Below, piece by piece: positions 24,052 to 35,720 of a DNA stretch of 64,000 nucleotides. The stretch comes from Raphanus sativus (taxonomy: Eukaryota > Streptophyta > Magnoliopsida > Brassicales > Brassicaceae): assembly GCF_000801105.2 (NCBI RefSeq), contig NC_079515.1, positions 21,971,407 to 22,035,406 on the forward strand, read 5' to 3'. The notes under the pieces were generated by a model. The model did no database searches and had not been told where the DNA came from. It worked only from the letters and a program-made list of their open reading frames with translations. Position 1 is the first letter of the stretch. Each line of letters starts with the position of its first letter. The position numbers and the translations under genes are program-made.

Positions 24052-24179
24052 TGTTAAGGAAATATGATATAGTTTGAGGATCTCTTTGTAATTAGTTTAT
24101 ACTTGTATTTACCCTATCTATACCTCTGTATAAATACTCTCTCTATACCTAATAATACGTTTAAGTCTTGTACTCTATA
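24052..24179 (+). repeat. Copia 3' LTR
   Basis: 128 bp, identical to the 5' LTR by direct comparison. Confidence 0.9.
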
Positions 24180-24683
24180 GAGCCATCTATCTTTTCTTTG
24201 ACTTACAGTTGTGTTAAACGGCATGCCTAGTAAACCTTTTGGTGTTCCTCTTGGCATTGGCCCGTAAGTTCCCTTATCCCGAGCAAGATATCGCCTGTGT
24301 GTTCTTGGTGTGCCCACCTGCCTTATAAAAACACCTTAGATATACGTGCTAAGTACTCAAAACTAAGGCCTAGGCTTGCTCTCATGCAACTGCATATATA
24401 GGTACAGGTGTGAATGGCAAATCTAGGCTCATGAACAAAGATTAAGCCTAACCTCCTTAAACGTAATAGATGAACTGAGCCCAGGAAACAGTTTTTTTTC
24501 TAGCCTCTGTATGATTCCAACTGCCACCTCTTCTTTTTTCGCCTCATACTCTTTTGGAGCGAGTCCCTAGTACCATAATTTAGATGAAATGGTCAACGAA
24601 TTAAACCGAACCAAACCGATAATCCAATGGAAGTGTGTTTTTTTTTCTACTAATAAATAATAGATATTAATATACTGTGAAGA

Positions 24684-24897
24684 TCTTATTATATAAAGCT
24701 TGATATTTCAGTTACTAATTAACATGATCGCAACATGTGTCAATAAATTTTTTAAGATTGCGACATGTGTTAATCTATATTATAATTAAAAATATATATT
24801 AAGATAATAACAAAAACAAATTTTGTTAAAAAGCAATTGTAAGCACACGTGTCAATAATTTTTTAAGATTGTGACATGTGTTAATCTATATTATAAT

Positions 24898-24933
<36 letters not shown>

Positions 24934-26137
24934 GATAATAACAAAAACAAATTTTGTTAAAAAGTAATTGTAAGTATATCTAATAGTAATTTTCCAGTTT
25001 TAAATCCTAAATAAAACATAGTTGCAAATAGTTATTTGATAGTAATTTTCCTTTTAATATTTTTAAAGAGGTTAAATTTATAATGATATAAAACATATAT
25101 ACTACGATAACAAAAAACAAATTTTGAAATAAATTAATTTTGAAATTGATTTAATAGTAAAAAGGAATATTTTAAAAACACTTAATAATATTCTAAAATT
25201 ACTTAATAAGAAACTTGGTTCTTCAAAGTTGTTAATTAATGTGATATGTGTTAAACTATTTCATAATTTAAAATAAATATATAAGATAATAAAAACGATT
25301 TTTGGTGAAATTAATTATATAGTAAACTTTCATTTTCAAAGTTACTAATTAACATGATCGCGACACATGGCAATTAAAACTTTAAGATTGTAACATGTGT
25401 TAATCTATCTCATAATTAAAAACCTTATTAAAAATATTATTAATTGTAATTTTCCATTTCTAAAATTCTAAACAAAATATAATTGTAAAAGATTATTTGG
25501 TAATAATTTTCCTTCTACTTTGGTATTCTACAATCTCTCCTTTGCTTCCTTTAATATCGGACCCATTACTTTTTTTGGTAAAAAGAAATCTATTATTTCA
25601 TTTGATGTAAGATAAAATGCATGTATATGTTATTTTGATAATAAAGAATATGATCATCAACTGTCCGAGTACCATAGATATATAATTTTTTGTGCACTCA
25701 ACTCTTCACCTATGGACCAAAGAAAATGAATCAATACATTAAGAACCGTTCGAGTATATAGATCATGTCTAATAAAGTAAGATATTTTTATTTTTGGGAC
25801 GATTGGGGTATAATTATTCTTGACTAAATTATGTTAGGTAACTACTAAGTAAATATAATATATTGCAAACTTTAGGAATAAAGTTTTAAATAGTTATTTG
25901 GGATTGATTGCGGGTCGAATTTTTCAAAAAAAAGTTTTAAAATAGTTTCTGAAATGCATGTGACACAAGTGTATAATTATGCAATTTGACATATTGAATA
26001 TAGTCACCAAAATATATTAAATTAAATTAATATTAAACACTAATATAATTATGAAAACACAAAAATAAATTAAATTATTAAAAAAAAAGTTAAAACAAAA
26101 CATATACCCGCCCTTTGAAGGGCGGGTCAAAATCTAG
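24684..26137 (+). mobile_element. Non-autonomous Helitron with internal repeats
   Basis: It begins TCTTATTATATAAAGCTTG and ends AATCTAG. A perfect 10-bp stem, ACCCGCCCTT / AAGGGCGGGT, lies at 26106-26127. Flanks are A and T. Inside, a block of about 120 bp containing AAGATTG and GACATGTGTTAATC recurs in tandem (24740-24975) and again near 25340. There is no coding capacity. It sits exactly at the left boundary of the inverted-repeat element that follows. Confidence 0.8.
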
Positions 26138-26600
26138 TTAGACATTAATAATACTTAAAGATTTTCAGTTTAGGATATAACTCGTAAACTGAAATTATAT
26201 ATTGCTAGATTTTGATCCGTGCTTTTAAAGCGCATGATTATTTTCGAAAATTTTCATTATTTATTTGATATAAATATGTATTCTTATACATTTAGATTTA
26301 TAAATGAAACGTTATATTGAGTATTTTAACGTCATATGTAGTTCGGTTTAGTTTAAAAAAATATTATTTAAAAATCGTATAAACCCGTAAAAATAACTAA
26401 AACCCGGGATCTGATTACCGGTTGAACTGATAGATGATCCAATATGAAATTCGGTTTGACTTAAATTATTATAGTCAAATTAAATTTTCATTTTGTTGTA
26501 AGGGTAATAGATCAATATTCGAGAGGATGCATACTAAAAATGAAATATATGTGAGCATCAATAATTTGTATATATTTATATTATAATTTAATGATTTATG

Positions 26601-26849
26601 TTTGTAAATATAATTTTCATTTGTTTAATTAGTTTACTTTTATTATTCACATGTTATTAGATTTTTTTATGTTTTGTTTTTGTTTGTAAATATAATTTTC
26701 ATTTATTTAGTTAGTTTACTTTTATTATTCACATGTTATTAGATTTTTTTTTATGTTTTGTTTATGTTTGTAAATATAATTTTCATTTATTTAATTAGTT
26801 TACTTTTATTATTCACATGTTATTAGATTTTTTTTATGTATTGTTTATT
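26601..26849. repeat. Three-copy 82-84 bp tandem repeat
   Basis: Units begin TTTGTAAATATAATTTTCAT at 26601, 26683 and 26767 and differ by a few substitutions and T-run length changes. They lie inside the inverted-repeat element. Confidence 0.85.
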
Positions 26850-27180
26850 ACTTATTTTAAATTTAAATTTAATTTCATAATTCGCATTAGAAATGTAAAT
26901 ATTTAGTAATTTTATCTATATCTTTTTTATTATATTATATATATATATATATGTAATTATGTTTTACAACTAATTAAACCATTGATCCACACTCTCTTGC
27001 ATCAATTTATGTTAATGTAATTTTTATGATATAATTGTGTTAATATATATGTTGAATTAGTTAATATTTTATAAATATATTTTTGTGTTTGAATAACCCG
27101 TAAAAATATATTCATAAAAATCAAGTAACATGTTTCATCTTGTTTTAAATATTAATAGTATCGAACTATTAATATTTTTT

Positions 27181-27184
<4 letters not shown>

Positions 27185-27220
<36 letters not shown>
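27185..27220. repeat. (TA)n microsatellite
   Basis: An uninterrupted TA dinucleotide run of about 36 bases. Confidence 0.95.
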
Positions 27221-27222
<2 letters not shown>

Positions 27223-28285
27223 TTTATGTATATGTATATCTAATTTAATAAGAATAATATTTTTATGTATTTAGTTAGTGTTTTGAAGAAATTGTTTTTT
27301 TTTCATTTGGATTAATATATAGTTGTATATATACGAATTAATAGACATATATAATTATTTATTACAATAATAAATAAAATATAATTTATTTTTACTGAAA
27401 TTTCGTATTTTTATAAATTAAAGTCATTGATTTAAAAAATAATAGATTAGTTAGTTAGTTCCTTAATTTTAGGCATGATGTATATTTAATTTCAATTAAA
27501 TTATATATATGAATAGAAATAATATGAAAGATAATTAAATTATATATATAAATATATGAAGAGAAATAATATGACCAACCTAGACTTTTTGATAGTCAAA
27601 AAATAGTCGATAAATATTACTCCTGTTTTAATAGTATTGATAACATCAATCAAATTTTAATAGTAATAACATCAATCAGATTAATTACATTGATTAAATG
27701 AATTGTTTGATTATTCATTAGACACATATGTAAAAGTCATAGGAGCACCGTATTTAAAGAACAATTATAGCTGTTAATAAAAAGAGGGATTGTAGTTAAC
27801 CAAACGAAAATATACGTCCACTAACCAAAATATATGGGGATGTACACGAAAGTCAATTAGTGTAATAGACATAATAGGAACGAATGGTTAGATAAGAGTG
27901 AACGGTTAGATAAGAGTGTTATAATAGGAGCGGACGGTTAGATATGAGTGGACGGTTAGATTAAGAATGTATAGTTAGAAATTTTAAATTGAGATTAAGA
28001 ATGTATAGTTAGAAATTTTAAATTGGACACAGCATATATCAACTGGTCATACAGGAAAATTAATAGAATAGATATAATGTTTCATTTATAAATCTAAATG
28101 TATAAGAATACATATTTATATTAAATAAATTTTGAAATGTTTTGAAAATAATCTCACGCTTTCAAAATCTAGCAGCATCGTATGTGTTTACGAGTTATAT
28201 CCTAAACAAGCAGTATAAAATTTCAGTTTACGAGTTATATTATAAACTGAAAATCTTTAAGTATTATTAATGTCTAATGTGAATA

Positions 28286-29180
28286 AGAAAATTAAATTTT
28301 AAATCTAAATTAATCTAAATATAAAACATAATATTATAATAGATAATTGATAACAACATAAACTAATGTCAAATCACAACAGTTAATTTTGTTAATAGAT
28401 TCATGATCCATAAGGTTGTATAATCTTATTTTATAAAAATAAAAAGTATAACTTCCAAATTAGAATACAAACAGATTCTAATAATACAACTAAAAATCAT
28501 ATGCGTTAATAATTAAAAATATGTATTGGTTCAACCAGTAGTTCAACTGGCAACCGATTTTGAGTTAAGATTTTAAATAAAAAGTATATATTTAAAACAC
28601 ATATCACAATATTAGAAAACAAATTGTTATCAAATAATCTTTTGCAATTATCTTTTGGTTAGGGTTTCAAAAATAGAAAATTACTATTAAATAATATTAA
28701 TAATTACTTTCTAAAAATTTTGTTTTTATTATCTTAGTATATATTCTTTTAATTATGAGATATATTAGAACAAGTCACATTTAAATATATACTTGCCATC
28801 ATATTAATTATCAACTTTGAAGAACCATGCAACTTAAAAAAATATTAAACAAAACTAAATTATAAAATTTATCAATACAATAAATTATTTAATAAAAATC
28901 ATGAATAAAAACTATCTATTAAATAAATAAATAAAATTCATCTATGTATCATGATTATAAAATACAAAATTTTAACTTGAACTTATGTAAAATTTTTAAT
29001 TATAAAATAAATCTCACACAACATATGCAAATCAATAATAAAATTATAATAAAATAATTATTACTTTATGTTCTTTATTAAATAATAACATCAAAACCCT
29101 GTTGCAACGCAACGGGCTCGTATTTAGTTTTTAGATAAACTTGTGTTCTCCTTTTTTCTTAACTTTTATATTTGTATATA
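28286..29180. other. AT-rich DNA with decayed transposon pieces
   Basis: No gene. Short strings resemble the interior of the Helitron at 24684 in inverted orientation, and a hairpin, TGTTGCAACGCAAC, lies near 29101-29114. Nothing is complete. Confidence 0.45.
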
Positions 29181-32100
29181 CTAGTGGTTTTCCGGCGCTA
29201 CGCGCCGGATTCGTGTTTTGTATTTTTATATAAATTTCCAAATTATTTAATAGTTTTAGTATAAAATATATGTTCAGAAATATAAAAATGAAAATATATT
29301 AAGAAAAATGATATTTTTCCAATCTATTTAATAGTGGTTAGTAACAATAGTATATTACTTTATTTTGTAGTTGCTTAGTTCAAAATGGAATATAATAATT
29401 GGTTATGATTAATCGATTCAATAAAAGTAGAATAAAAAACCATTAATTGTAACAAAGTTAATTTATTGGAATTTAAACATATAGTGAAGTTGATATTTTA
29501 TTTAAATAACATATTTATACTGTTAAGTACCATGTAGACATTATATAGAAGGAACAAAATTTGAAATTTTGTTTTAGAAACTAAGCTAAATTTAATACCA
29601 AAAAGTAAATTAATTATGAGTTCACCTTTATCCGTAAGTCGTAAAGTAAAGCTTCCTGAAATTTATGCTTTGTGTTTCTGATTCTTCACTCCATATTGGA
29701 TTCAAACAACAAAGCAAGCTCAAATGTATCATCCGAAGAACAACAACACGAAACTTCCAAATTTCAATTCGAATACTTCATGTATTATTAAGTTTTCTTC
29801 ACAAACAATTGATAAAAAGATTGAAACGCACCAATTCACAGCTCACTTTGTCGACAATGAGAATTACAGTTTCTTTAGTCGTTTCGCTGTCGTCGTCTCA
29901 ATATTTTTTTTTGTAGTTGCAATTTTATTATTTGTTCTAATTTGATTACAATTAAATAAGGATATTATAGATTGTTGCTCAATTAATGAAAGCTACTTAG
30001 TTAATTTTAGTTTGAAAGGTTAACTCGTTGCAATTTATTATTCTGTCGATATTACTTATTTACAAACTGGCTCATTGTTTCATTATATCTTTTAGATTGC
30101 TAATACTTTTATATTGGAATTCTGTTTATTTAGTTATCTAATTGTATTTTTGTGTTTATTGAAAACTCATTTATAGATCTGTATTTATCTTATTTTGGTT
30201 TATTTCAACAAAAAAACATATATATATTTCTGACAAAAAATACTAAAGATATATACTAATCGTATAAATAAAATTATTTTGTTTTCTCCAAATGATTCAG
30301 TTTGCGTAATGCAATATAAATAAATATTTTTTTAACTATATATATGATTTATTTATATAAAAAAGAAACAACTTATGCTCCGATAAAGCTGGAGTGGCAG
30401 CTGCAGTTCTTTCAACCATCAACAACATCAATCCCACCGTCTGTCTGAGGGGCTTCTCTGGTCGCACCATAAATCTCCAAAAAGTATCTTCTTTATTTGT
30501 TCAGGTTCGTGTTAGATATGGTGAGTTTATGCGTCCCTGCTGAGTTCCTCAACGTATTGGTTCTTTGGAGTGTAGGAGTGTGCCTCTAGTCTGAAATATA
30601 TGATTTCTCTTCACCATATTATCGCCAACTTTATTTGTCTCATATCCTAAAGGTGCAGAAGGTCGTAGATTTTTTTTGTTGGTCAGAGTTGGACGTTATG
30701 AAACTGTTGGGATTGATTTAATCATATAATCAAACGTAAATTTTTTAGAACTTGCTTAATTTTTGTGGATGTCGTACTGGGCTAATGAGCCTGACAACTT
30801 GTTCCAAATGTTTACTTGGGACTAAAGCTAAACTAAGAGTCAACTGAATTAAATATGTTGAATTGATCTTATATATCTGAATATCTTCCTCTTTATAAGT
30901 TTTCAAGTTTGAAATCTTGCATGTTGCATCGATCATATGCACATAAATTAAGTTTTTGTTGGTCCACTGTTGCCCACCCAAATGACTAACCTTAGACACA
31001 AATTTTGTGTCCTTGCTGAACTTTCTGAGCTGTCCTAGTGTCCTGAATGTGTCATTTCTTGAAAAAAAGAAGCTGAGCATTCCAGCTTGCAGGACTATAC
31101 CTTGCTCCTGCCAAACAAAACAAACTTAGGGTTCAGTGGTTGTGCTTGTCAAGAATTTAACACATTCATTGAAATGTTTATTTCTCAGTACTACCATTAG
31201 CTGTACAATATCACCAGCAGGTCCAGCACAGACATTGGTGAGCTTTGTAATCTGACCATCAAAAGGTACAAACACAGCCGCTTCTGATCCATCTGAGACA
31301 GACAACTGGACACAGTACCTGCATCATTAACAGACTTGACATTAGCGAACGGTGGTTGGTAAAAAAATGGCTGTGAATTGCAGTTCAAATAGCAGTAAAC
31401 AGGAGCCTGGGAAGGATCACCTTAGAGTCCCAACGGCATTGCTGTTCTTGCATGTTGCACATGTGAATGTTGAGCAACCACGTTGAACCTTTCTAGTGCT
31501 TTTAAACTTGAGGTGTAGCACCACCCATATGCAGAGAAACTTCACAGTCTGTCCACACAATTAATAAATGGGAAACCACTTAATTGTAGAGAGATTAAGC
31601 AGTAAGAGATGAGGTTTATTCTGGACCTGGGGATCAGAGTTGAGAACACAAGCATTAGCTAAGCCACCGTAACGGTTTCAAGTTTTTGAATATCTTCATA
31701 TTTTGTTGGACCTAAGGAAGAAACATCATCACTGAAACGGTTCCTGCTGAATGAAACATTTAAGAGGGTTAGGAGGGTATAAAGCTAATTTTTTTACTGA
31801 GTAAATGTATGAAAGTACTCAATTTACGCATCAAGTATGGTCTGCCCAACAGCACTTTCTTTGTCAAAGTAAAAATGACTGACTGTGGTGAAGTTTAGTA
31901 ATAGCCGACCTGGGAGGAAGCAAAACATATACACAAACAGATTAAATAAGCAAAGTTCATTAACTGGACTTAGTTGTTAAAAGACCCATACCTCCTACTA
32001 ACTAAGGATTAATGGGCGTGGCTACTATGAACTTATGCTCAACACCATTGACCACAAATTTGTCATGAAGTATGTTGGCAGAGGCCATCAAAAACAGTGG

Positions 32101-33165
32101 CACAGAATGTAGGTCACTACAGAATGTGAAGGGAAACAATTCAGAAACGGGGATATATAAATTAGCTACTCATCTATAATAATAAAACAGAGAACTAAAC
32201 TAACCGGTCAATTCATAGATTAGCCATTATACGCTAAATTAACTGCGTCTCATCATTCTAGGTGGTTTTGATTCCCATAATCTCTCTTACAATATCCAAT
32301 ATATAAGGTTAAGCCATTAGAAAAGTGTACCTGCAAAACATAGGTAAGTAAATTGAGTAGTGTGTTAGGAAACTTAAGAACAAAAAAGGTAGTAGGGTGT
32401 TTGTTAGTATCATCAGTTGGTTATAGATTTATAACGACTGCAATGAAGAAAATATAATCAAACATTTGCATTAATCATAATTGCTGCCAAAGCCTTGAAG
32501 CTATCATAGTTTCAGATGAACAAATACCTTCTCATCTATCATAAGTTGATAACTATGTCTATCCGATAAGCTCTCCACTCTTTTTCAAGTTCCTTGCTTT
32601 CCAACAACGGAGGACCCGTGTCACAACAGCCTCCCTCCAACGACCAACCTTTAAATCAGACAGAAGCAGATGAGGGTTGGCCATAATCGAAGAGGCTCTT
32701 ACTGAGTTTAGAATTCGAGAGTAAGAAATTTCTCTCTTCAGATCTATATTTATAGTGTACGAATAAGATGACAAACCCTTGGAATCTGGAAGAATAAGGA
32801 CATCATGGTATCCTTTGATTGAATACTGAGGAAGGTCCTTCCCTTGATTTATAGCTGAAGCTCCACGCGGTTACTGAGGAAAACGAAGAGGTAGATCGAA
32901 TCTTCAAGTGGGAGGAGTGGATCAATCAAGGGAATTCAAGGACTGGTGAGACGTTACGGATATCAAAGCTCGTTTGAAGTTTTTCGCAAATTTCGTCGAG
33001 GAGTTCGCCGCTAGAAGAGGAAGAAGGAAAGAGATGGCTAGGAAAAAGTAAAAGCGTGAAATACACAGATAGTCCAGCGAGTCGACACGTGTCGGATTTT
33101 GCCCCTCCCTCCCAAGGTGACGTGGACACAGGAGGTGCCAGAGAAGTCTACTTTATATATATAGA
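29181..33165 (-). mobile_element. 4-kb Helitron carrying an RPA1-like remnant
   Basis: On the minus strand it begins TCTATATATATAAAGTAGAC at 33165 and ends CTAG at 29181. A perfect 8-bp stem, TCCGGCGC / GCGCCGGA, lies at 29191-29209. Host A (29180) and T (33166) flank it. It contains decayed exons for a replication protein A 70-kDa-like protein, which plant Helitrons often carry. No Rep/helicase (RepHel) was found. Its 5' end lies only about 11 bases from the left edge of duplication copy 2. Confidence 0.8.
31197..32680 (-). pseudogene. RPA1-like (replication protein A large subunit) remnant
   Basis: The N-terminal piece near 32680-32559 reads HLLLSDLKVGRWREAVVTRV, then LRCWKARNLKKSGELIG, the DUF223/OB-fold start of RPA1-like proteins in Brassicaceae transposons. 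A C-terminal piece (about 31470-31197) has a FTCATCKNSNAVGTLR zinc-ribbon half followed by RYCVQLSVSDGSEAAVFV and FDGQITKL, the Rep_fac-A_C OB fold. A middle stretch near 32110-32000 has HSVPLFLMASANILHDKF. Pieces lie in different frames, and splicing does not obviously rescue them. RPA binds single-stranded DNA; in Helitrons its role is unproven. Confidence 0.7.
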
Positions 33166-33176
33166 TATATGTATGT

Positions 33177-35720
33177 ATATTCTCTAATTCTAATTCTAAT
33201 ACATAATACCTAAAGATTGTAAAATGTAAAAAAACCTAATAAGCATCTAAAGTTTCGTTACCGTCACGTCTCGTAGCTAGCCACCTCGCGCCTTCTTCTA
33301 ATCCATTGGGTGATGACAAGAGAGGCATTGAGATTGCTAGATCTTCCATGGGATTTGGTACTTGATATACTCTCTAGAGTTCCGGCTACATCTCTGGGAC
33401 GATTAAGTTTTATTTGCAAGCGATGGAACGCTCTATTCAAAGATGACGAGTTCATCAAGAAGCACTTGGATAAAGCAGCAAAACAACGTATGGTTCTCAT
33501 GTCGAGAGATTCAAAGAAGTTTTATTCAATGAATGTAAATGTCGATGGGATTCATCCCGACAACTCTGTTGATCCACAAACAAAGTTGCTTAACCTCAAA
33601 GATTTCCACTGTCCGGAACAACTCAAGATATATGATATATTTCACTGCGACGGGTTATTGTTATGCATGACATGGGACAAAAGACTCGTGGTTTGGAACC
33701 CTTGTACTGGCCAAATTAGGTGGATCCCATTCTGTGATCGTTACAAGGATAACTCGGAGTTTGCCCTTGGATACGATAATAACAAGTCTTGCCAAACCTA
33801 TAAACTCTTGAGATGCAGCTGGGATGCCGCAGAACCTCAAAATGTTGACTCTGGAATCTATGATTTTGAGTCTCATTCTTGGAAGGATCTTAATGACGTG
33901 TTTCCCAATAACTGCAGAAGAATAATATCAAAGGCAGTGTCTCTGAAGGGGAATATTTATTGGATTGCCAATATAGATGATGAAGATGATGAAGAAGATG
34001 TCTTACTTAGTTTCGATTTTTCAACAGAGAAGTTTAAGTGTTTATCTATTCGATTTTGGAGTGGCCATCGTGATTTTGTTCCTACAACTCTCTCAGTTGT
34101 TAGGGAAGAACGACTGGCAGTATTGTATAGCAGCTTTTCTCATCCACCAAAGATTGAGATATGGATGACGATGACACATGATAAGATTGATCAGGCCAGA
34201 CTTGTGTCCTGGAGCAAATTTTTATCACTGGAACTAGATGAGTATAATCCTCAAATGGATCTTTCAACTGACACAACTTTCTTTATCGACGAGGAGAAGG
34301 AAGCGGCCGTGTTATGCGATATGGAATATATAATAAATAAGTGGGAGGACATGGTATACATTGTTGGAGAGGAAAATCGGTTCATGAAAATACCCGTAGG
34401 AGAACATACATTTTCTTTGGGTCCGGTTATTCACAATTATGTTCCAAGCTTGGTTCGAATCCAACAGGGTGGAGTCATGACACGAGAACGAAAAAGGAAA
34501 AATAGGCATTAGTGGTTTATAAACCACCGAAAAAGGATTTTTCAGTGTTAAGAGTGTTTTGAGTTGATCTTTACATTATACACATCTTCGGATATTTAAT
34601 ATTTTTAAAGTTTTTCTGTGGACTTATCTTAAACTAATGTTTCGGTTTTGAATGTTTTATATTGTCTGCCCAAAACTTCCATCTCCAAATTTAAGACCAA
34701 AGGTTCTTCAAGATAGTACGTCTTTTTTAACATAGGAAGTTGGAATTAGATTCCTTTCCTATGATACCAATTATTTATTAATTCTAGGATTATACTCCTT
34801 AAATTTGATTTATATCAGTGTATGCAGAGAAAGACAATATATATATATTTTTTTTCTTATCTATGTGCAACTTTTCTTGGTCCTAAACCACAAAAATAAA
34901 AAGATTGTTCATAGTAAAGCCCTTCTCATGGACTTAAGGAACACTTCCACTGATCGTCACTAGCTTTGTCCCTTCTACTCTTAGAACTATGCGAGTGTCC
35001 TTAGCCAACCAAGTAAACCAAGAAGACCAGCATCAAGTACCTTTGATTTTCTCTCAAGCCCTATAAATTTAAATGAAAAAATGTTAGCTTCTTGCGCTTG
35101 TAGCAATCAACAAGTCTCCCATGACATATTACAAAAAAAAAGATGGCTTTTCTAACCAATGTCAGCAGCTACACGATGCGCACACATCACTCCTGAGAAA
35201 GCCACAGCTATAACTCCCTGACCAGGAAAACAACTATCCCCAACGCAGTACAAACCATCTATCGCCTATTATAATCAGCCAAAACCATTAGCCAAAACCA
35301 TTTAAATTAGCCGCAGAACCATCTATCTTTTCTTTTGACTTACAGTTGTGTTAAACGGCATGCCTAGTAAACCTTTTGGTGTTCCTCTTGGCATTGGCCC
35401 ATAAGTTCCCTTATCCCGAGCAAGATATCGCCTGTGTGTTCTTGGTGTGCCCACCTGCCGAATAAAAACACCTTAGATATACGTGCTAAGTACTCAAAAC
35501 TAAGGCCTAGGCTTGCTCTCATGCAACTACATATATAGGTACAGGTGTGAATGGCAAATCTAGGCTCATGAACAAAGATTAAGCCTAACCTCCTTAAACG
35601 TAATAGATGAACTGAGCTCAGGAAACAGTTTTTTCTCTAGCCTCTGTATGATTCCAGCTGCTACCTCTTCTTTTTTCGCCTCATACTCTTTAGGAGTGAG
35701 TCCCTAGTACCAAAATTTAG
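33177..35720 (+). repeat. Segmental duplication, copy 2 (uninterrupted)
   Basis: It matches 15756-24585 in the same orientation but lacks the Helitron and the Copia insertion. It ends in intron 9 of the complete CRTISO gene, so this copy is part of the original locus. Confidence 0.9.
33313..34512 (+). CDS. F-box protein with FBA-type interaction domain, copy 2
   Basis: An open frame of 399 residues from the ATG at 33313. The F-box is at about residues 10-45 (LPWDLVLDILSRVPATSLGR). The F-box-associated pattern follows (CDGLLLC, VVWNPCTGQIRW, YDFESHSWK) and the C-terminus is TRERKRKNRH. It is very similar to the gene at 17468, without the LFKD duplication and with a shorter segment before TFSLGP. 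The expected role is substrate recognition in an SCF ubiquitin ligase; the target is unknown. It is tail-to-tail with CRTISO, 474 bases apart. The 5' flank (AATACCTAAAG to the ATG) is shared with copy 1, so the proximal promoter was duplicated too. Confidence 0.87.
   Translation: MTREALRLLDLPWDLVLDILSRVPATSLGRLSFICKRWNALFKDDEFIKKHLDKAAKQRMVLMSRDSKKFYSMNVNVDGIHPDNSVDPQTKLLNLKDFHCPEQLKIYDIFHCDGLLLCMTWDKRLVVWNPCTGQIRWIPFCDRYKDNSEFALGYDNNKSCQTYKLLRCSWDAAEPQNVDSGIYDFESHSWKDLNDVFPNNCRRIISKAVSLKGNIYWIANIDDEDDEEDVLLSFDFSTEKFKCLSIRFWSGHRDFVPTTLSVVREERLAVLYSSFSHPPKIEIWMTMTHDKIDQARLVSWSKFLSLELDEYNPQMDLSTDTTFFIDEEKEAAVLCDMEYIINKWEDMVYIVGEENRFMKIPVGEHTFSLGPVIHNYVPSLVRIQQGGVMTRERKRKNRH

Larger units (their letters stand above)
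19536..24179 (+). mobile_element. Ty1/Copia LTR retrotransposon, recent insertion
   Basis: Two 128-bp LTRs (19536-19663 and 24052-24179) look identical base for base. The primer-binding site TGGTATCAGAGC follows the 5' LTR and a purine tract, TTGAGAGGGCG, precedes the 3' LTR. The 5-bp target duplication GAGCC flanks the element (19531-19535, 24180-24184). The duplicated segment at about 35320 shows the same intron without the insertion. LTR ends are TG and TA rather than the usual TG and CA. Confidence 0.95.
19205..24566 (-). pseudogene. Truncated CRTISO duplicate (exons 10-13 only)
   Basis: Four exons on the minus strand match the last four of the intact gene at 34987-37932: 24453-24566, 24207-24317, 19373-19481 and 19205-19278. 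Their lengths (114, 111, 109, 74) are identical to those in the intact copy and the splice sites are preserved. All four frames are open, with changes such as GLAPKEYE for GLTPKEYE. The FAD-binding N-terminus and exons 1-9 are missing, so no working isomerase can be made. A Copia element sits in the intron between exons 11 and 12. The preserved frames suggest a recent duplication. Confidence 0.9.
15756..24585 (+). repeat. Segmental duplication, copy 1
   Basis: This block matches 33177-35720 in the same orientation once a Helitron (15782-17353) and a Copia element (19536-24179, with one 5-bp duplication) are removed. It contains an F-box gene and the last four CRTISO exons. Similarity ends in intron 9 of CRTISO near 24585, where unrelated repeat sequence begins. 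Confidence 0.9.
26138..28277. mobile_element. 2.1-kb element with long terminal inverted repeats
   Basis: The left arm starts TTAGACATTAATAATACTTA and is repeated in inverted orientation ending at 28277. The arms are roughly 185-220 bp, with small indels, and share the block AATATGTATTCTTATACATT. The right flank TGTGAATA (28278-28285) nearly matches TGTGAAGA (24676-24683), which lies just left of the Helitron that separates it from the left arm. This gives a 7-of-8 target duplication. The arms include a CTAGATTTTGA Helitron-like 3' end. The interior is AT-rich with no transposase. MULE-type is possible; class uncertain. Confidence 0.55.

Noticed and set aside
29086..29119. Hairpin TGTTGCAACGCAAC followed by TTTAGT, resembling a Helitron 3' end
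   Set aside because: The end is TTAG rather than CTAG and no matching 5' terminus was found.
29724..29945. Open frame with a hydrophobic C-terminus inside the RPA Helitron
   Set aside because: Only 73 codons, in AT-rich transposon DNA, with no family resemblance; hydrophobic runs arise easily from T-rich sequence.
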